From Hyphomicrobiaceae bacterium (lineage in GTDB: Bacteria; Pseudomonadota; Alphaproteobacteria; Rhizobiales; Xanthobacteraceae), in assembly GCA_021324465.1 (NCBI GenBank), contig JAJPJB010000064.1, forward strand, positions 123,563 to 187,562: 64,000 nt of DNA, read 5' to 3'. This document shows positions 52,228-60,660 of this stretch, one piece after another. Position 1 is the stretch's first letter. Every line of letters begins with the position of its first letter. The notes beneath the pieces are model-generated. The model was not told where the DNA came from. It saw nothing but the letters and a program-made list of their open reading frames with translations, and made no database searches. Position numbers and translations under genes: made by a program.

Positions 52228-53115
52228 TCAAAAGGTCGGATAGACCTGGCCGATCCTGCCGCCGACGCGGGCAAAGCCGCTCTGCGCCGGCTCATATTTG
52301 TTGTTGATGTTGAGCGCTTTGGCATAGGAGCCGGCGGCCTTGTCCTTGGCGCCGAGCCGCTCATAAGCCAGCCCGCGGCTGGTCCAGGCGCGCAGATCCG
52401 TCGGATCGAGCTGCACCGCCTGATCGAGATCGTCACAGGCCGCTTTGACGTCGCCGGTGGCGAGATAGCTCAGGCCGCGCGCGACGAAGGGGTCGGCCTT
52501 TCGGCCGTTCAGGCCGATGGCAGTCGTGAAATCTTCGATCGCAAAAGCGTGCTGGTTTTGGCTCTGATAGAGCAGGCCGCGGTTGTAATAGGCTTCCGCA
52601 TTGTCCGGCTTAAGCGCAATAGCCTTGTTGAAGTCGTTGAGCGCCTGGTTGCTGCGGCCCTGCTCGCGATAGACAATGCCGCGGCCGAGATAGGCCGGCG
52701 AATAGGCGGCATCGATCGCGAGCGCCTTGTTGTCATCGGCAAGCGCCAGATCGAGCTTATTGGTCTTGCGATAGATCAGAGCACGATTGGCGTAAGCCTG
52801 CACGTAATTGGGGTCGAGGCTGAGCGCTTTGTTGAAGTCGGCCAGCGCCTGATCGTTGCGTCCTGCTTCGCCGTAAACGGCGCCGCGCATATTATAGGCC
52901 TGCGGGTCGTCCGGATGTTTTTCGATCACTTCGGTGAGCGAGGTCAGATTCGACTGCGAGGGTGCATGGATCGCGGCCTCTGTCTCGGATGCCGGGCCAC
53001 TCAAAGTGGAGCAGGCGGCCAGGGTGAGCGCAACCGCTGCCGTCGCCATTGCGCCCGCGAAGTCGCAGCCCCTTCCCAAGATCCCGTACACAATGGCATC
53101 GACCGGTCGCGTCAT
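52228..53115 (-). CDS. Tetratricopeptide-repeat lipoprotein (NlpI-like)
   Basis: 295 residues. The signal region ends in a lipobox-like LTLAACST, giving a lipid-anchored protein. About six TPRs follow, each of the type AYNMRGAVYGEAGRNDQALADFNKALSLDPN, AYANRALIYRKTNKLDLALADDNKAL, AYLGRGIVYREQGRSNQALNDFNKAI, and so on to AWTSRGLAYERLGAKDKAAGSYAKAL. TPR proteins of this layout act as scaffolds in the periplasm, for example NlpI with proteases and peptidoglycan enzymes. Start M at 53115 is kept; MATAAVALTLAACS at 53049 would be a shorter start with the same lipobox. Confidence 0.9.
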   Translation of the reverse strand: MTRPVDAIVYGILGRGCDFAGAMATAAVALTLAACSTLSGPASETEAAIHAPSQSNLTSLTEVIEKHPDDPQAYNMRGAVYGEAGRNDQALADFNKALSLDPNYVQAYANRALIYRKTNKLDLALADDNKALAIDAAYSPAYLGRGIVYREQGRSNQALNDFNKAIALKPDNAEAYYNRGLLYQSQNQHAFAIEDFTTAIGLNGRKADPFVARGLSYLATGDVKAACDDLDQAVQLDPTDLRAWTSRGLAYERLGAKDKAAGSYAKALNINNKYEPAQSGFARVGGRIGQVYPTF

Positions 53116-53171
53116 TCGCCACCCAGGCTCTTACAAGTCGGGATTTACGAAGGATAGCACCCCGGCGCGCC

Positions 53172-53202
53172 AAAAAAACGGCGCGGGCCCACTGCCCGCG
53201 CC
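53172..53202 (-). terminator. Rho-independent terminator after rpsU
   Basis: On the minus strand a perfect 9-bp stem GGCGCGGGC/GCCCGCGCC (5-base loop) is followed by CGTTTTTTTGG. It lies just after the rpsU stop and before the TPR gene. Confidence 0.85.
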
Positions 53203-53229
53203 TTCACCAAATCCAAGCCTGACCGGAAA

Positions 53230-53511
53230 TCAGCCGAAACGAGGCGTACGTGGCGCGCCAGATCTGGCACTGCCGGGCGCGACCGGCGTGGGTTTAGCCT
53301 TGACGGGCAGCAGACCTTCGCGCTGCAGCCGCTTGCGCGCAAGCTTGCGGGCGCGGCGGATCGCTTCGGCCTTCTCGCGTGCTTTTCTTTCCGAGGGCTT
53401 TTCGTAATGGCCGCGAAGCTTCATTTCGCGGAAAATGCCCTCGCGCTGCATTTTCTTCTTCAGCGCCTTGAGGGCCTGGTCGACATTGTTGTCACGGACG
53501 AGAACCTGCAC
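53230..53511 (-). CDS. rpsU: 30S ribosomal protein S21
   Basis: 93 residues from a GTG at 53511 preceded by AAAGGAGC. The core [66 protein letters not shown] is the full S21 sequence. A 25-residue Pro/Ala/Arg tail ([27 protein letters not shown]) extends it, as in other Rhizobiales. S21 binds near the anti-Shine-Dalgarno region of 16S rRNA and helps initiation. The track gives a longer frame from 53772 whose first 87 codons are noncoding. A terminator follows directly. Confidence 0.95.
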   Translation of the reverse strand: MQVLVRDNNVDQALKALKKKMQREGIFREMKLRGHYEKPSERKAREKAEAIRRARKLARKRLQREGLLPVKAKPTPVAPGSARSGAPRTPRFG

Positions 53512-53672
53512 GCGTGCTCCTTTTGCAGTCGGTTCCTGGCGATTGCTTTGGCGGCCAGGGCCAAACGCCCGCGCCACCTTGCCGCGGCCTGTAGCAGAAC
53601 AAGGCCAAAAAGTCCATCGCCCTGGATGACGGCGCAAATCCCGGCTTCGCCAGGCGGTCCGAATGCGCCGGT

Positions 53673-54773
53673 CTAGTCGGCAAAGACCCGCGTGATATGT
53701 CCCATCTTGCGGCCGGGCCGCACGGCAGCTTTGCCGTAGAGATGGACGGCGGCGCCGGGTACGTCCAGCCAACGCCGATAATCCTCGACCTCATTGCCGA
53801 TCAGATTGATCATCTCCACCCTGCCATGCCGGATCGGCTTGCCCAGCGGCCACCCGGCAACCGCTCTGATATGCTGCTCGAACTGCGAGACGGAGACACC
53901 GTCGAGCGTCCAGTGGCCGGAATTGTGCACGCGCGGGGCGATCTCGTTGACGAGCAGGCGGCCGTCGCGCAGCACGAACATCTCCACCGCGAGCACGCCG
54001 ACATAGCCGAATGCTTGTGCGATCGTCTGGGCAATCTCCCGCGCCTGGCGCTCCGCAGCCTGCGAGATCGCAGCCGGGACGCGCGAGATCTTCAAAATGT
54101 GATCGCGATGCTCGTTCTCGGTGACATCGAAACACTCGACAGCGCCGTCGTGCCCGCGCGCGGCGATGACCGAGACCTCGCGCTCGAACGGCACAAAGGC
54201 TTCGAGGATGCAGGGCTGGCCGCCGACCTCGCGCCAGACCGCCTGCGGGTCGCTGCCATTCTTGATCAGGGCCTGACCCTTGCCGTCATAACCGAAACGC
54301 CGGGTCTTAAGCACCGCCGGCCGGCCGATCCGCCCCATCGCCGATTTCAGCGCCGCCGCCTCGCCGACATCGGCAAACGCCGCGGTGGCAATGCCAAGGC
54401 CGGCGACGAAAGTCTTTTCGGCAAGGCGATCCTGGGTCGTGGCAAGGATTTTTGGATCCGGCAAAACCGGGATGCGCGCCGCGAGAAACGTCGCAGTCTC
54501 GGCCGGCACATTCTCGAACTCATAGGTGACGACGTCGACATCGCCGGCAAAACGGTCGAGCGCTTCGGTATCGGTATAATCCGCGCAAGTGACACGATGC
54601 ACGACGTCGAAGGCGGGCGAATCCGGACTCGGCGAAAAGACATGGCACCTGAAGCCCAGGCGCGCCGCGGCCAGCGCCAACATGCGGCCGAGCTGACCGC
54701 CGCCGAGGATGCCAATTGTCGCGTCGGCCTTCAGCACGGCCGGCGCAGGCATTGTCGCAGCGGCTGGGCTCAC
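53673..54773 (-). CDS. purK: 5-(carboxyamino)imidazole ribonucleotide synthase PurK
   Basis: 366 residues from the GTG at 54773, whose bases overlap the purE stop (GTGA), the usual purE-purK coupling; [10 protein letters not shown] at 54752 is an alternative start. It contains [36 protein letters not shown] (N-terminal Rossmann-like), the ATP-grasp [18 protein letters not shown]...[15 protein letters not shown]...[18 protein letters not shown] and [16 protein letters not shown]. It carboxylates AIR to N5-CAIR with ATP and bicarbonate in purine synthesis. Confidence 0.95.
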   Translation of the reverse strand: MSPAAATMPAPAVLKADATIGILGGGQLGRMLALAAARLGFRCHVFSPSPDSPAFDVVHRVTCADYTDTEALDRFAGDVDVVTYEFENVPAETATFLAARIPVLPDPKILATTQDRLAEKTFVAGLGIATAAFADVGEAAALKSAMGRIGRPAVLKTRRFGYDGKGQALIKNGSDPQAVWREVGGQPCILEAFVPFEREVSVIAARGHDGAVECFDVTENEHRDHILKISRVPAAISQAAERQAREIAQTIAQAFGYVGVLAVEMFVLRDGRLLVNEIAPRVHNSGHWTLDGVSVSQFEQHIRAVAGWPLGKPIRHGRVEMINLIGNEVEDYRRWLDVPGAAVHLYGKAAVRPGRKMGHITRVFAD

Positions 54774-55279
54774 GCGCCGTCCTTTGGCGTTTCGGCGACA
54801 GCCGCTGTCTGACGCGCGCGCCATGCCTCCAGCCGGCTGCCGAGCTTTGGGTCGCTGAGCGCCAAGACGCTGGCTGCAAGCAGCGCGGCATTGATCGCGC
54901 CCGCCTGGCCGATCGCCAAGGTGCCGACCGGGATCCCCGGCGGCATCTGCACGATCGAATACAGCGAATCCTGTCCCCACAGCGCCTTCGATTCGATCGG
55001 AACGCCGAACACTGGAAGGGGGGTCAAGGAGGCCGTCATGCCCGGCAGATGTGCCGCGCCGCCGGCGCCCGCAATAATGACTTTAAAGCCTTCCGCCTTG
55101 GCGCCCCTGGCAAAGGCGTAGAGCCGCTCCGGCGTACGGTGCGCGGACACGATGCGCTTGTCATAGGGCACATCGAGCGCATCGAGCGTGTCGGCGGCAT
55201 GTTTCATGGTCGCCCAGTCGGACTGGCTGCCCATGATGATAGCCACCAATTTCCTGTTGGATGTCGCTTCCGGCGCCAC
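54770..55279 (-). CDS. purE: 5-(carboxyamino)imidazole ribonucleotide mutase PurE
   Basis: 169 residues (GTG at 55279). The class I PurE motifs are [118 protein letters not shown]. It rearranges N5-CAIR to CAIR, the step after PurK. The two genes form an operon in the order purE-purK with a 4-base overlap. Confidence 0.95.
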   Translation of the reverse strand: MAPEATSNRKLVAIIMGSQSDWATMKHAADTLDALDVPYDKRIVSAHRTPERLYAFARGAKAEGFKVIIAGAGGAAHLPGMTASLTPLPVFGVPIESKALWGQDSLYSIVQMPPGIPVGTLAIGQAGAINAALLAASVLALSDPKLGSRLEAWRARQTAAVAETPKDGA

Positions 55280-55406
55280 GCGAAAGAATCCCCTGCGCGA
55301 AGGAAGCGCCGGATTATAGGCTCGCGCGTTGGGGTTACAAGGCGGCTATGGTGCCGCCGCCGGTCGATTGGTTAAAGGGTCTATTGAAAAGCGGAGCAGC
55401 ACGGGC

Positions 55407-56117
55407 ATGCAGATGGGCCAATATCATTATTTGCCGCTGGCGCCGGGCTTTTTTGCCATTCTGGTAGGCATCTTCATCGTCGTGCTGGTGCTGCGCTCAG
55501 TGCGATTTGCCTATGAGAGTCTCGGCGTTTCGTCCGGCACGGCGATGTGGCTTCTGTTTGGCTCGCTGATCGGCAGCATCTTCAACATTCCGGTCGCCGA
55601 ATTGCCGCCGGAGCGGGTGATGTCCAATCAGATCATCGATTTCTTCGGTATGCGCTACCAAATCCCGGTCGTGACCCATCTGGCCGGGACGGTGATTGCG
55701 GTCAATGTCGGCGGCGCCGTGATCCCGACTCTCATGTCGCTCTACCTGCTTGCCAAACGCGAGCTCTGGGTGAAAGGTACGATCGCCACCCTGATCGTCG
55801 CTGTCGTGCTGCACTGGCTCGCTGATCCCGTGCCGGGTCTTGGCATCGCGGTGCCGGTTTTCGTTCCCGTCGTCGTGACAGCGGCGGTCGCGCTGCTGCT
55901 GTCGCGGCGCGACGGGGCACCGCTCGCCTATATCGCAGGCTCACTCGGCACGCTGATCGGCGCCGATCTTTCGAATCTCGATAAGGTCCGCGGCCTCGGC
56001 GCTCCGGTCGCTTCCATTGGCGGCGCCGGCACTTTCGACGGCATATTTCTGACCGGCATTCTCGCCGTGCTCATCGCCAGCCTTTATCCGCATCCGCGCC
56101 AGCCGCAATGGCAGTAG
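55407..56117 (+). CDS. DUF1614 family membrane protein
   Basis: 236 residues from the ATG at 55407 (MQMGQYHYLPLAPGFFAILVGIFIVVLVL). Around six membrane segments, with GTAMWLLFGSLIGSIFNIPVAELPPERV, GTVIAVNVGGAVIPTLMSLYLLAKRE and a conserved end GSLGTLIGADLSNLDKVRGLGAPVASIGGAGTFDGIFLTGILAVLIAS. The GADLxNLDKxRxLGAPVASIGGAGTFDGIFLTG block is characteristic of DUF1614. Function unknown; the polar loop with Asp-Leu-Asn-Leu could bind a ligand. Divergent from purE. Confidence 0.9.
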   Translation: MQMGQYHYLPLAPGFFAILVGIFIVVLVLRSVRFAYESLGVSSGTAMWLLFGSLIGSIFNIPVAELPPERVMSNQIIDFFGMRYQIPVVTHLAGTVIAVNVGGAVIPTLMSLYLLAKRELWVKGTIATLIVAVVLHWLADPVPGLGIAVPVFVPVVVTAAVALLLSRRDGAPLAYIAGSLGTLIGADLSNLDKVRGLGAPVASIGGAGTFDGIFLTGILAVLIASLYPHPRQPQWQ

Positions 56118-56150
56118 CGATTTGGATGCGTCAATCGCCGTTCCGGCACG

Positions 56151-56206
56151 GGCATGTGCTCGGCATGTGCTTGGCAATGTGCTTGGCATGTGCTTGGCAT
56201 GTGCGC
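56151..56206. repeat. Five tandem copies of an 11-12 bp unit
   Basis: GGCATGTGCTC, GGCATGTGCTT, GGCAATGTGCTT, GGCATGTGCTT, GGCATGTGCGC in direct succession, between the DUF1614 gene and the DOPA-dioxygenase-like gene. Confidence 0.85.
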
Positions 56207-56293
56207 ATGCCGGGCGTCGCTCGGAGACACGAGGATGGATTGTCAGACGGCGTCCCGCAAGGTAACGGATAAGGAAAGCGGGATGCCGCGGCG

Positions 56294-56692
56294 ATGCCCA
56301 ATCCGGCCGACATCAAGGATTATCACGCCCACATCTATTACGATCCGGCGACCAGCCGCGACCGCGCCGAGCGCTTGCGCGATCGCGTCGCGGCCGCGTT
56401 TCCGCTGGCCAGGCTCGGACGCTGGCACGACGAACTGGTCGGGCCGCACCCGCAGTCGATGTACCAGATCGCCTTCCCTGTCGAAATGCTGGCCGAGTTT
56501 GTGCCTTGGCTGATGCTCAACCGCGCCGGCTTGACCGTGCTCCTGCATCCGGAGACCGGCGACGACTTGACCGATCATACCGCGCATGCCGCGTGGTTTG
56601 GTGCTGTGCTGCCGCTACGTCTTGAAGCGTTCAAGAATGGCCGGCAACTCAATGCAAACGAGTGTGTTCGCTGTCCGCACAACGGGAGGTAA
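56294..56692 (+). CDS. DOPA 4,5-dioxygenase family protein
   Basis: 132 residues: DIKDYHAHIYYDPATSRDRAERLRDRVAAAF with the HxH metal motif (YHAHIYY), GPHPQSMYQIAFPVEMLAEFVPWLMLNRAGLTVLLHPETGDDLTDHTAHAAWFG with the second His-rich site. This is the small DOPA-dioxygenase-like ferredoxin-fold family, whose members cleave catechol rings or are of unknown activity. Spacing and length are typical. The start is ATG at 56294; no strong ribosome site. It is followed by a small exported protein gene two bases after its stop. Confidence 0.9.
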   Translation: MPNPADIKDYHAHIYYDPATSRDRAERLRDRVAAAFPLARLGRWHDELVGPHPQSMYQIAFPVEMLAEFVPWLMLNRAGLTVLLHPETGDDLTDHTAHAAWFGAVLPLRLEAFKNGRQLNANECVRCPHNGR

Positions 56693-56694
56693 CC

Positions 56695-56934
56695 ATGCGA
56701 AGGAGAATGGGACTGTGTGCCTTGAGTGTTGCCGCCGCCTTTGCCGGCCTGGGCTTGATCGGCGCCCAGACCGCATCGGCCGTTCCGGTCGAAGGGAGCG
56801 CGCTGAAGTGGGCCGCCGATCGGCCCTCAGGTATTACGCAGGCGCAATATTACGAGCGGCACGGCCGCCACGGCGTCGTGAAATGCTACCGCGATTTCGT
56901 CATTGGCCGGTACAGGTGCCACCATTATTGGTGA
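56695..56934 (+). CDS. Small exported protein, unknown function
   Basis: 79 residues. Signal peptide MRRRMGLCALSVAAAFAGLGLIGAQTASA, then AVPVEGSALKWAADRPSGITQAQYYERHGRHGVVKCYRDFVIGRYRCHHYW with two Cys and a His/Tyr-rich end. The C-terminal YRDFVIGRYRCHHYW motif is seen in small Rhizobiales exported proteins with no assigned role. GGGAGG lies before the ATG at 56695. A GC-rich hairpin follows at 57008. Confidence 0.75.
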   Translation: MRRRMGLCALSVAAAFAGLGLIGAQTASAVPVEGSALKWAADRPSGITQAQYYERHGRHGVVKCYRDFVIGRYRCHHYW

Positions 56935-57007
56935 CCTTAATGTCGGCGAGCGATGCCTCGGCCAGAGGCCGCGCTCGTATCTAGGCTGGTCGATGCAATT
57001 GTCGATT

Positions 57008-57041
57008 CCGGGCGGAAGGGTGCACGGGCCCTTCCGCCCGG
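57008..57041 (+). terminator. Hairpin, possible terminator without T-tract
   Basis: Perfect 13-bp stem CCGGGCGGAAGGG/CCCTTCCGCCCGG with an 8-base loop, about 75 bases after the small exported protein gene. No T-run follows. Confidence 0.5.
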
Positions 57042-57220
57042 AGAGGAGAAAATCTGGCCGAAGCTCTGAGCCAATAAGCAAAGGCCGGCTGACGATCGGC
57101 GGGAATGCGGCCTGACTGGAAGGCGCACCACAAGAGATTGATACCCTACCGCATGCATCCCGGTGATATTTGACTTTGTCAACTATCCGGCGGAGACTGG
57201 CCGCTGCTCAAGCGAGTCCC

Positions 57221-58165
57221 ATGGCTGTGCCGCTCTCCCCACGGAATCAGCATCGTTTTTCGGTCGCCGTCGTCGGTCTCGGCAGCATCGGCGGCGTCGC
57301 TGCCGCTTGTCTTGCCGAAGCAGACCGGCACGAGGTGATCGCCTGCACACGCGCGCCGCTCGAGCGTCTGACCCTCGAGCGCGAGGACGGCGCGACTATG
57401 CGCATGCTCGAATTTCCGCTGCGCAGCTTGGCCGATCCGGCGGCGGCCAAGCCGGTGGATTGGGTGCTGTTGTGCACCAAGACGCACCAGACCGAATCGG
57501 CGGCTGCATGGCTCGCGCGGCTGTGCACACCGCAAACGCGGGTCGCGGCTTTGCAAAACGGCATCGATCATGTCGCGCGCGTGGGTCCGTTGACGAACGG
57601 CGCTACCGTGCTGCCGGTGATCGTCTATTACAATGGCGAGCGGCTCGCACCCGACCGGGTGCGGATGCGTCAGGCCGGCAAATACGATCTCGTCGTGGCC
57701 GATGACGCGAGCGGACGTGCCTTCGCAAAACTCCTCGACGGCACCGGATTGCGCATCCTGATCAGCGACGATTTCACCACGCTGTTGTGGCGCAAGCTCC
57801 TGATCAATGCGATCGCCAATCCGATCACGGCATTGACCCTGCAGCGCCAGGCCGTCTTGCGGCGGCCGGACATTCAGGAACTGTGCCACGCAATCCTCGC
57901 TGAAGCCATCGCGGTAGCGCGCGCCAATGGCGCACGCGTCGCCGAGGACGAAGCATCGCGCAGTATCGCGACGCTGATGACGTTTTCCGGCGAGCTCGGC
58001 ACCTCGATGTATTTCGACCGGCTCGCTGGGCGGCGGATGGAAGTGGAAGCGCTCACCGGCGCGATTGTCGCGGCCGGCGAGCGGCATGGCATCGCCACGC
58101 CGGTCAATCGCGCATTGCTCGCCCTGTTGCGCGCCGTCAATGACGCGGCCGGCAAGGCCGGTTAG
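57221..58165 (+). CDS. 2-dehydropantoate 2-reductase (ApbA/PanE family)
   Basis: 314 residues from the ATG at 57221. The NADP motif is FSVAVVGLGSIGGVAAACLAEADRHEVIACTR. The mid-part DWVLLCTKTHQTESAAAWLARL has the family Lys context, and LLWRKLLINAIANPITALTLQ contains the catalytic-Lys/Asn region (K...N) of ketopantoate reductases; the C-terminus has YFDRLAGRRMEVEALTGAIVAAGERHGIATPVNRALLALL. It reduces ketopantoate to pantoate, or another 2-keto ester in side members. Probably in one transcript with the TTG-start membrane protein after it. Confidence 0.9.
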   Translation: MAVPLSPRNQHRFSVAVVGLGSIGGVAAACLAEADRHEVIACTRAPLERLTLEREDGATMRMLEFPLRSLADPAAAKPVDWVLLCTKTHQTESAAAWLARLCTPQTRVAALQNGIDHVARVGPLTNGATVLPVIVYYNGERLAPDRVRMRQAGKYDLVVADDASGRAFAKLLDGTGLRILISDDFTTLLWRKLLINAIANPITALTLQRQAVLRRPDIQELCHAILAEAIAVARANGARVAEDEASRSIATLMTFSGELGTSMYFDRLAGRRMEVEALTGAIVAAGERHGIATPVNRALLALLRAVNDAAGKAG

Positions 58166-58253
58166 CGCGTCTTCAGAAAATCTCAAATATTGCGGCGCAG
58201 AATACGAAGGCGCCGGCATTTGCAGCAAAACGCCACGCCGCTCGGAGGAAAGA

Positions 58254-58514
58254 TTGCGAATCCCTTCCGCAATTCTGGTTGCCGCGGCTGCGATCCTGGC
58301 GCTTCCCTTCGGCTGGGGCCTCGGCGTCCTGCTGGCCTATATCGTCGCCGGCTCGAATTTTGGTCAACTACCTGCGCTCACCGTGCCGATCTCGATCGTC
58401 GCCGCAATGGTTTTTGCGTTCACACCGTCGGTGCCGGCACACTGGCGGCTTGCCGTAATGGCGGGCGGTGCCGCGGCCTTTGTCACCTGGGCCTTCGCCG
58501 CTGCAAGCGTTTGA
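58254..58514 (+). CDS. Small membrane protein with TTG start
   Basis: 86 residues starting with TTG at 58254, with GGAGGA at 58244-58249, a perfect ribosome site at good spacing. The track shows it only as part of a longer out-of-context frame from 58065. It reads LRIPSAILVAAAAILALPFGWGLGVLLAYIVAG, then PALTVPISIVAAMVFAFTPSVPAHWRLAVMAGGAAAFVTWAFAAASV: three membrane segments joined by short loops. No family recognised. It lies 88 bases after the ketopantoate reductase gene. Confidence 0.7.
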   Translation: MRIPSAILVAAAAILALPFGWGLGVLLAYIVAGSNFGQLPALTVPISIVAAMVFAFTPSVPAHWRLAVMAGGAAAFVTWAFAAASV

Positions 58515-58683
58515 CACGATCTGCAAAAATCCGGATCACGATCCCGCACCGTGCGTTGATGTTGACTGCCACGCAAGTCTAGCAAGCCCTGAATTACGGA
58601 AATGCATCGCGTGGTCCTCCTCTTCGTTTTGAGCAAAACATGGGACCCCGACTGCGAGGGCGACACCCGTTTCCTGATTCGAC

Positions 58684-58920
58684 TCATTGTCCTGCGAGAA
58701 TGCGCTCGCCTTTGGCAAGGTTTCGACGGAGTGCGTCATCGAATTCGATTGTGATCAGTTTCGCGGGATGGACCGGGAAAGCCGCATCGGCCGGCGCGAG
58801 CTTTGCCAGGACCTGCGCGATGAAGCGATAGGCGTCCTCCTCCGTCGTATTGTTGTGTATAAGATCGACGGAGAGCCAGCAGTTTTGCGCCTCGGCTTTC
58901 CGCTGCCGGCGATCCAGCAA
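58684..58920 (-). CDS. Hypothetical protein
   Basis: 78 residues with a TTG start and AGGGA upstream: a basic N-terminus, then CWLSVDLIHNNTTEEDAYRFIAQVLAKLAPADAAFPVHPAKLITIEFDDALRRNLAKG. Codon use is like the neighbouring genes (mostly G or C in third positions), which supports coding. No family recognised. It is divergent from another small gene that starts 30 bases away, so the pair may share a promoter region. Confidence 0.45.
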   Translation of the reverse strand: MLDRRQRKAEAQNCWLSVDLIHNNTTEEDAYRFIAQVLAKLAPADAAFPVHPAKLITIEFDDALRRNLAKGERILAGQ

Positions 58921-58949
58921 AATTCCCTGACGCGTATCTGATTATTGAT

Positions 58950-59297
58950 ATGCCGCCTCACCCGGAGAATTACGCGCAGTGTCGTTTTCCCGCGAAGCGA
59001 AAATTGCTTTGCGAAGCAGCATCGGGCTTCTTCGTCGACGCGCCGGGCAAGCCGCGAACCGCCTATCTGCCGTCCGGCGCGATTGCTGCGCTCGGACGGC
59101 TCGGCTTCTCCACGGACGATTCCGAAGGAAATTTCCGACTCGATATCGATGTCAGCGAGCCGCCCGATTTCACCGCAATCGCCGAACTCATGCCGCGCGC
59201 TCTGCACGACGCCTATGGCGCCGGCGTCGAGACCAAGCTGGGCTTTCATGCGCCATATGCACGGCGCTCCACCGGCGGATGCGTGCCGGGGAGCTAG
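58950..59297 (+). CDS. Hypothetical protein
   Basis: 115 residues: ASGFFVDAPGKPRTAYLPSGAIAALGRLGFSTDDSEGNFRLDIDVSEPPDFTAIAELMPRALHDAYGAGVETKLGFHAPYA. It has a hydrophobic core pattern and good third-position GC, with Cys at 11 and 21 and another near the C-terminus. No family recognised. The ATG lacks an obvious ribosome site, so the start may be elsewhere. The small antitoxin-like gene follows 55 bases later. Confidence 0.45.
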   Translation: MPPHPENYAQCRFPAKRKLLCEAASGFFVDAPGKPRTAYLPSGAIAALGRLGFSTDDSEGNFRLDIDVSEPPDFTAIAELMPRALHDAYGAGVETKLGFHAPYARRSTGGCVPGS

Positions 59298-59352
59298 TCA
59301 TCGCCCGATCGGACGCTGGCGAAATTGATTCGACCTCTGCTATATAGCCGCC

Positions 59353-59583
59353 ATGGCACGACGCCCGAGCGATCCGCGCACCGCGGCGGAGCAGGCATTC
59401 AAAGCGGTGACCACCAAGCCCGTCGAAGGACCTTCGGAAAAGAAGGCGCCGGCGCTGCCTGGCGCGAAGGAGCTTGTGTCGCTTCGCATCGACCGCGATG
59501 TGCTCGACTTCTTTCAGGAAGATGGCCCCGGCTGGCAGGAGCGCATCAACGCGGCGCTGCGCAAGGCCGCCGGGAAAGCGTGA
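59353..59583 (+). CDS. BrnA-like antitoxin family protein
   Basis: 76 residues. The C-terminal part VSLRIDRDVLDFFQEDGPGWQERINAALRKA matches the ribbon-helix-helix end of BrnA antitoxins (DxDVLxxFxxxGxGxQxRINAxLR). A Lys/Ala/Pro-rich N-terminus of about 40 residues precedes it. BrnA binds its own operator and neutralises the ribonuclease toxin BrnT. Normally brnT lies immediately upstream; here no BrnT-like frame is present, so this is an orphan or a stand-alone regulator. Confidence 0.8.
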   Translation: MARRPSDPRTAAEQAFKAVTTKPVEGPSEKKAPALPGAKELVSLRIDRDVLDFFQEDGPGWQERINAALRKAAGKA

Positions 59584-59744
59584 GCTTCACGCCGCCGGCG
59601 TGCTCACGGCTGCGGCAGTTGACGGCAAGCTCTCATGTAGTCCTCGTCTCCGCGCAAGCGGAAATTCAGTTGGCTTTATCAAAGCACCGACTTCTCGCTT
59701 GCGTGCGCGCATCAAAGGCTGGACGCGTCAGCTTGTTAAGCTTG

Positions 59745-60113
59745 TTATTTGCTGACCACTGCGAGCGTTACCGGCGCCAGACCGGAAAATTCGAGCTGTT
59801 GGGCCGCGGCCGGCGACACATCGATGGTGCGCCCCTTGGTGAACGGACCGCGGTCATTGATGCGCACCACCACGCTGCGGCCATTGCGCAGATTGGTGAC
59901 CCGCACCAGCGTGCCGAGCGGCAATGTGCGATGCGCAGCGGTAAGCTTGTTGGACACAAAGCGCTCGCCGCTCGCGGTGCGGCTGCCATATTGTGTGCAG
60001 ATCGCGGCGATCTGCCGCTTGCCGGCGGCCTGAGCAGGCGGGCCGACCATGGGTAAAGCAAATGCAACCAACAGCGTTGCCGTGCCGGCGACCCCAATGG
60101 AACCTATTTTCAC
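59745..60113 (-). CDS. Short exported RlpA-like double-psi beta-barrel protein
   Basis: 122 residues from a GTG at 60113 with AAAGGGGA upstream; the track frame is longer (60380) but its first 89 codons have no family feature. Signal peptide [29 protein letters not shown], then the RlpA barrel [69 protein letters not shown]. RlpA proteins bind or cleave denuded glycan strands at the septum. The usual SWYG at the start is replaced by TQYG, and no SPOR domain follows, so a role as a full septal lytic enzyme is uncertain. Confidence 0.88.
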   Translation of the reverse strand: MKIGSIGVAGTATLLVAFALPMVGPPAQAAGKRQIAAICTQYGSRTASGERFVSNKLTAAHRTLPLGTLVRVTNLRNGRSVVVRINDRGPFTKGRTIDVSPAAAQQLEFSGLAPVTLAVVSK

Positions 60114-60660
60114 GACAAGTCCCCTTTCCAACAAACAACTTTGAAAACGTCTACACGAACTTGCACAGCGCTGAGCGCGCCGCGGTCCCCGAGCGTTACA
60201 AACAAATTTGTCGGAGAAAATATGACGCAGCTCTTCATCAACGTCATGACGGCTCTGCATGGGTCTCCACGCATGCAATGACCGCAAGCGAACAGATGAA
60301 CAAAATTTGCTTGAAAAAGCAGCGCACCGATCGCTGCCGCACGCCGCAAATCGGGTGACGCAGCGTGCGCGAAGACGCAACGATGATGACCATCTGATGA
60401 CGACAAAACATTACGTGCGCCGCTATCGCGCGCTGATCACGACGGAACCCGGATCCTAAAAGTCGCGATTGCCGCTGCGATGCAGACGGCACGCCCGCCT
60501 GGTCGCCTCAAGCGAGCGCCAGTTCGAGCTGCCGGTTGTGCCGATTCGTGCGGCCGCTTGCGCCGCGTAATCCTGACCACAACTTGACGTTGACGCCGTT
60601 CTGTGTTCCTGTTATGTTCTCATTGGTCAAAGACCCCTGTTCGGGGAGCGGAGGATGAAC
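60114..60660. other. Divergent intergenic region
   Basis: 547 bases between the RlpA-like gene and the OB-fold gene. Frames on both strands have no family features. It holds the promoter at 60590 and a 10-bp palindrome ACAAATTTGT at 60202-60211. Confidence 0.45.
60590..60618 (+). promoter_or_regulatory. Sigma-70 promoter for the OB-fold protein gene
   Basis: TTGACG, 17 bases, TATGTT, about 40 bases before the start codon. Both hexamers and the spacing are close to the alphaproteobacterial housekeeping consensus. Confidence 0.65.

Noticed and set aside
53697-54812. 371-codon plus-strand ORF
   Set aside because: Antisense to purK; no family feature.
56151-56206. Possible CRISPR array
   Set aside because: Units are 11-12 bp and contiguous, with no spacers and no cas genes in the window.
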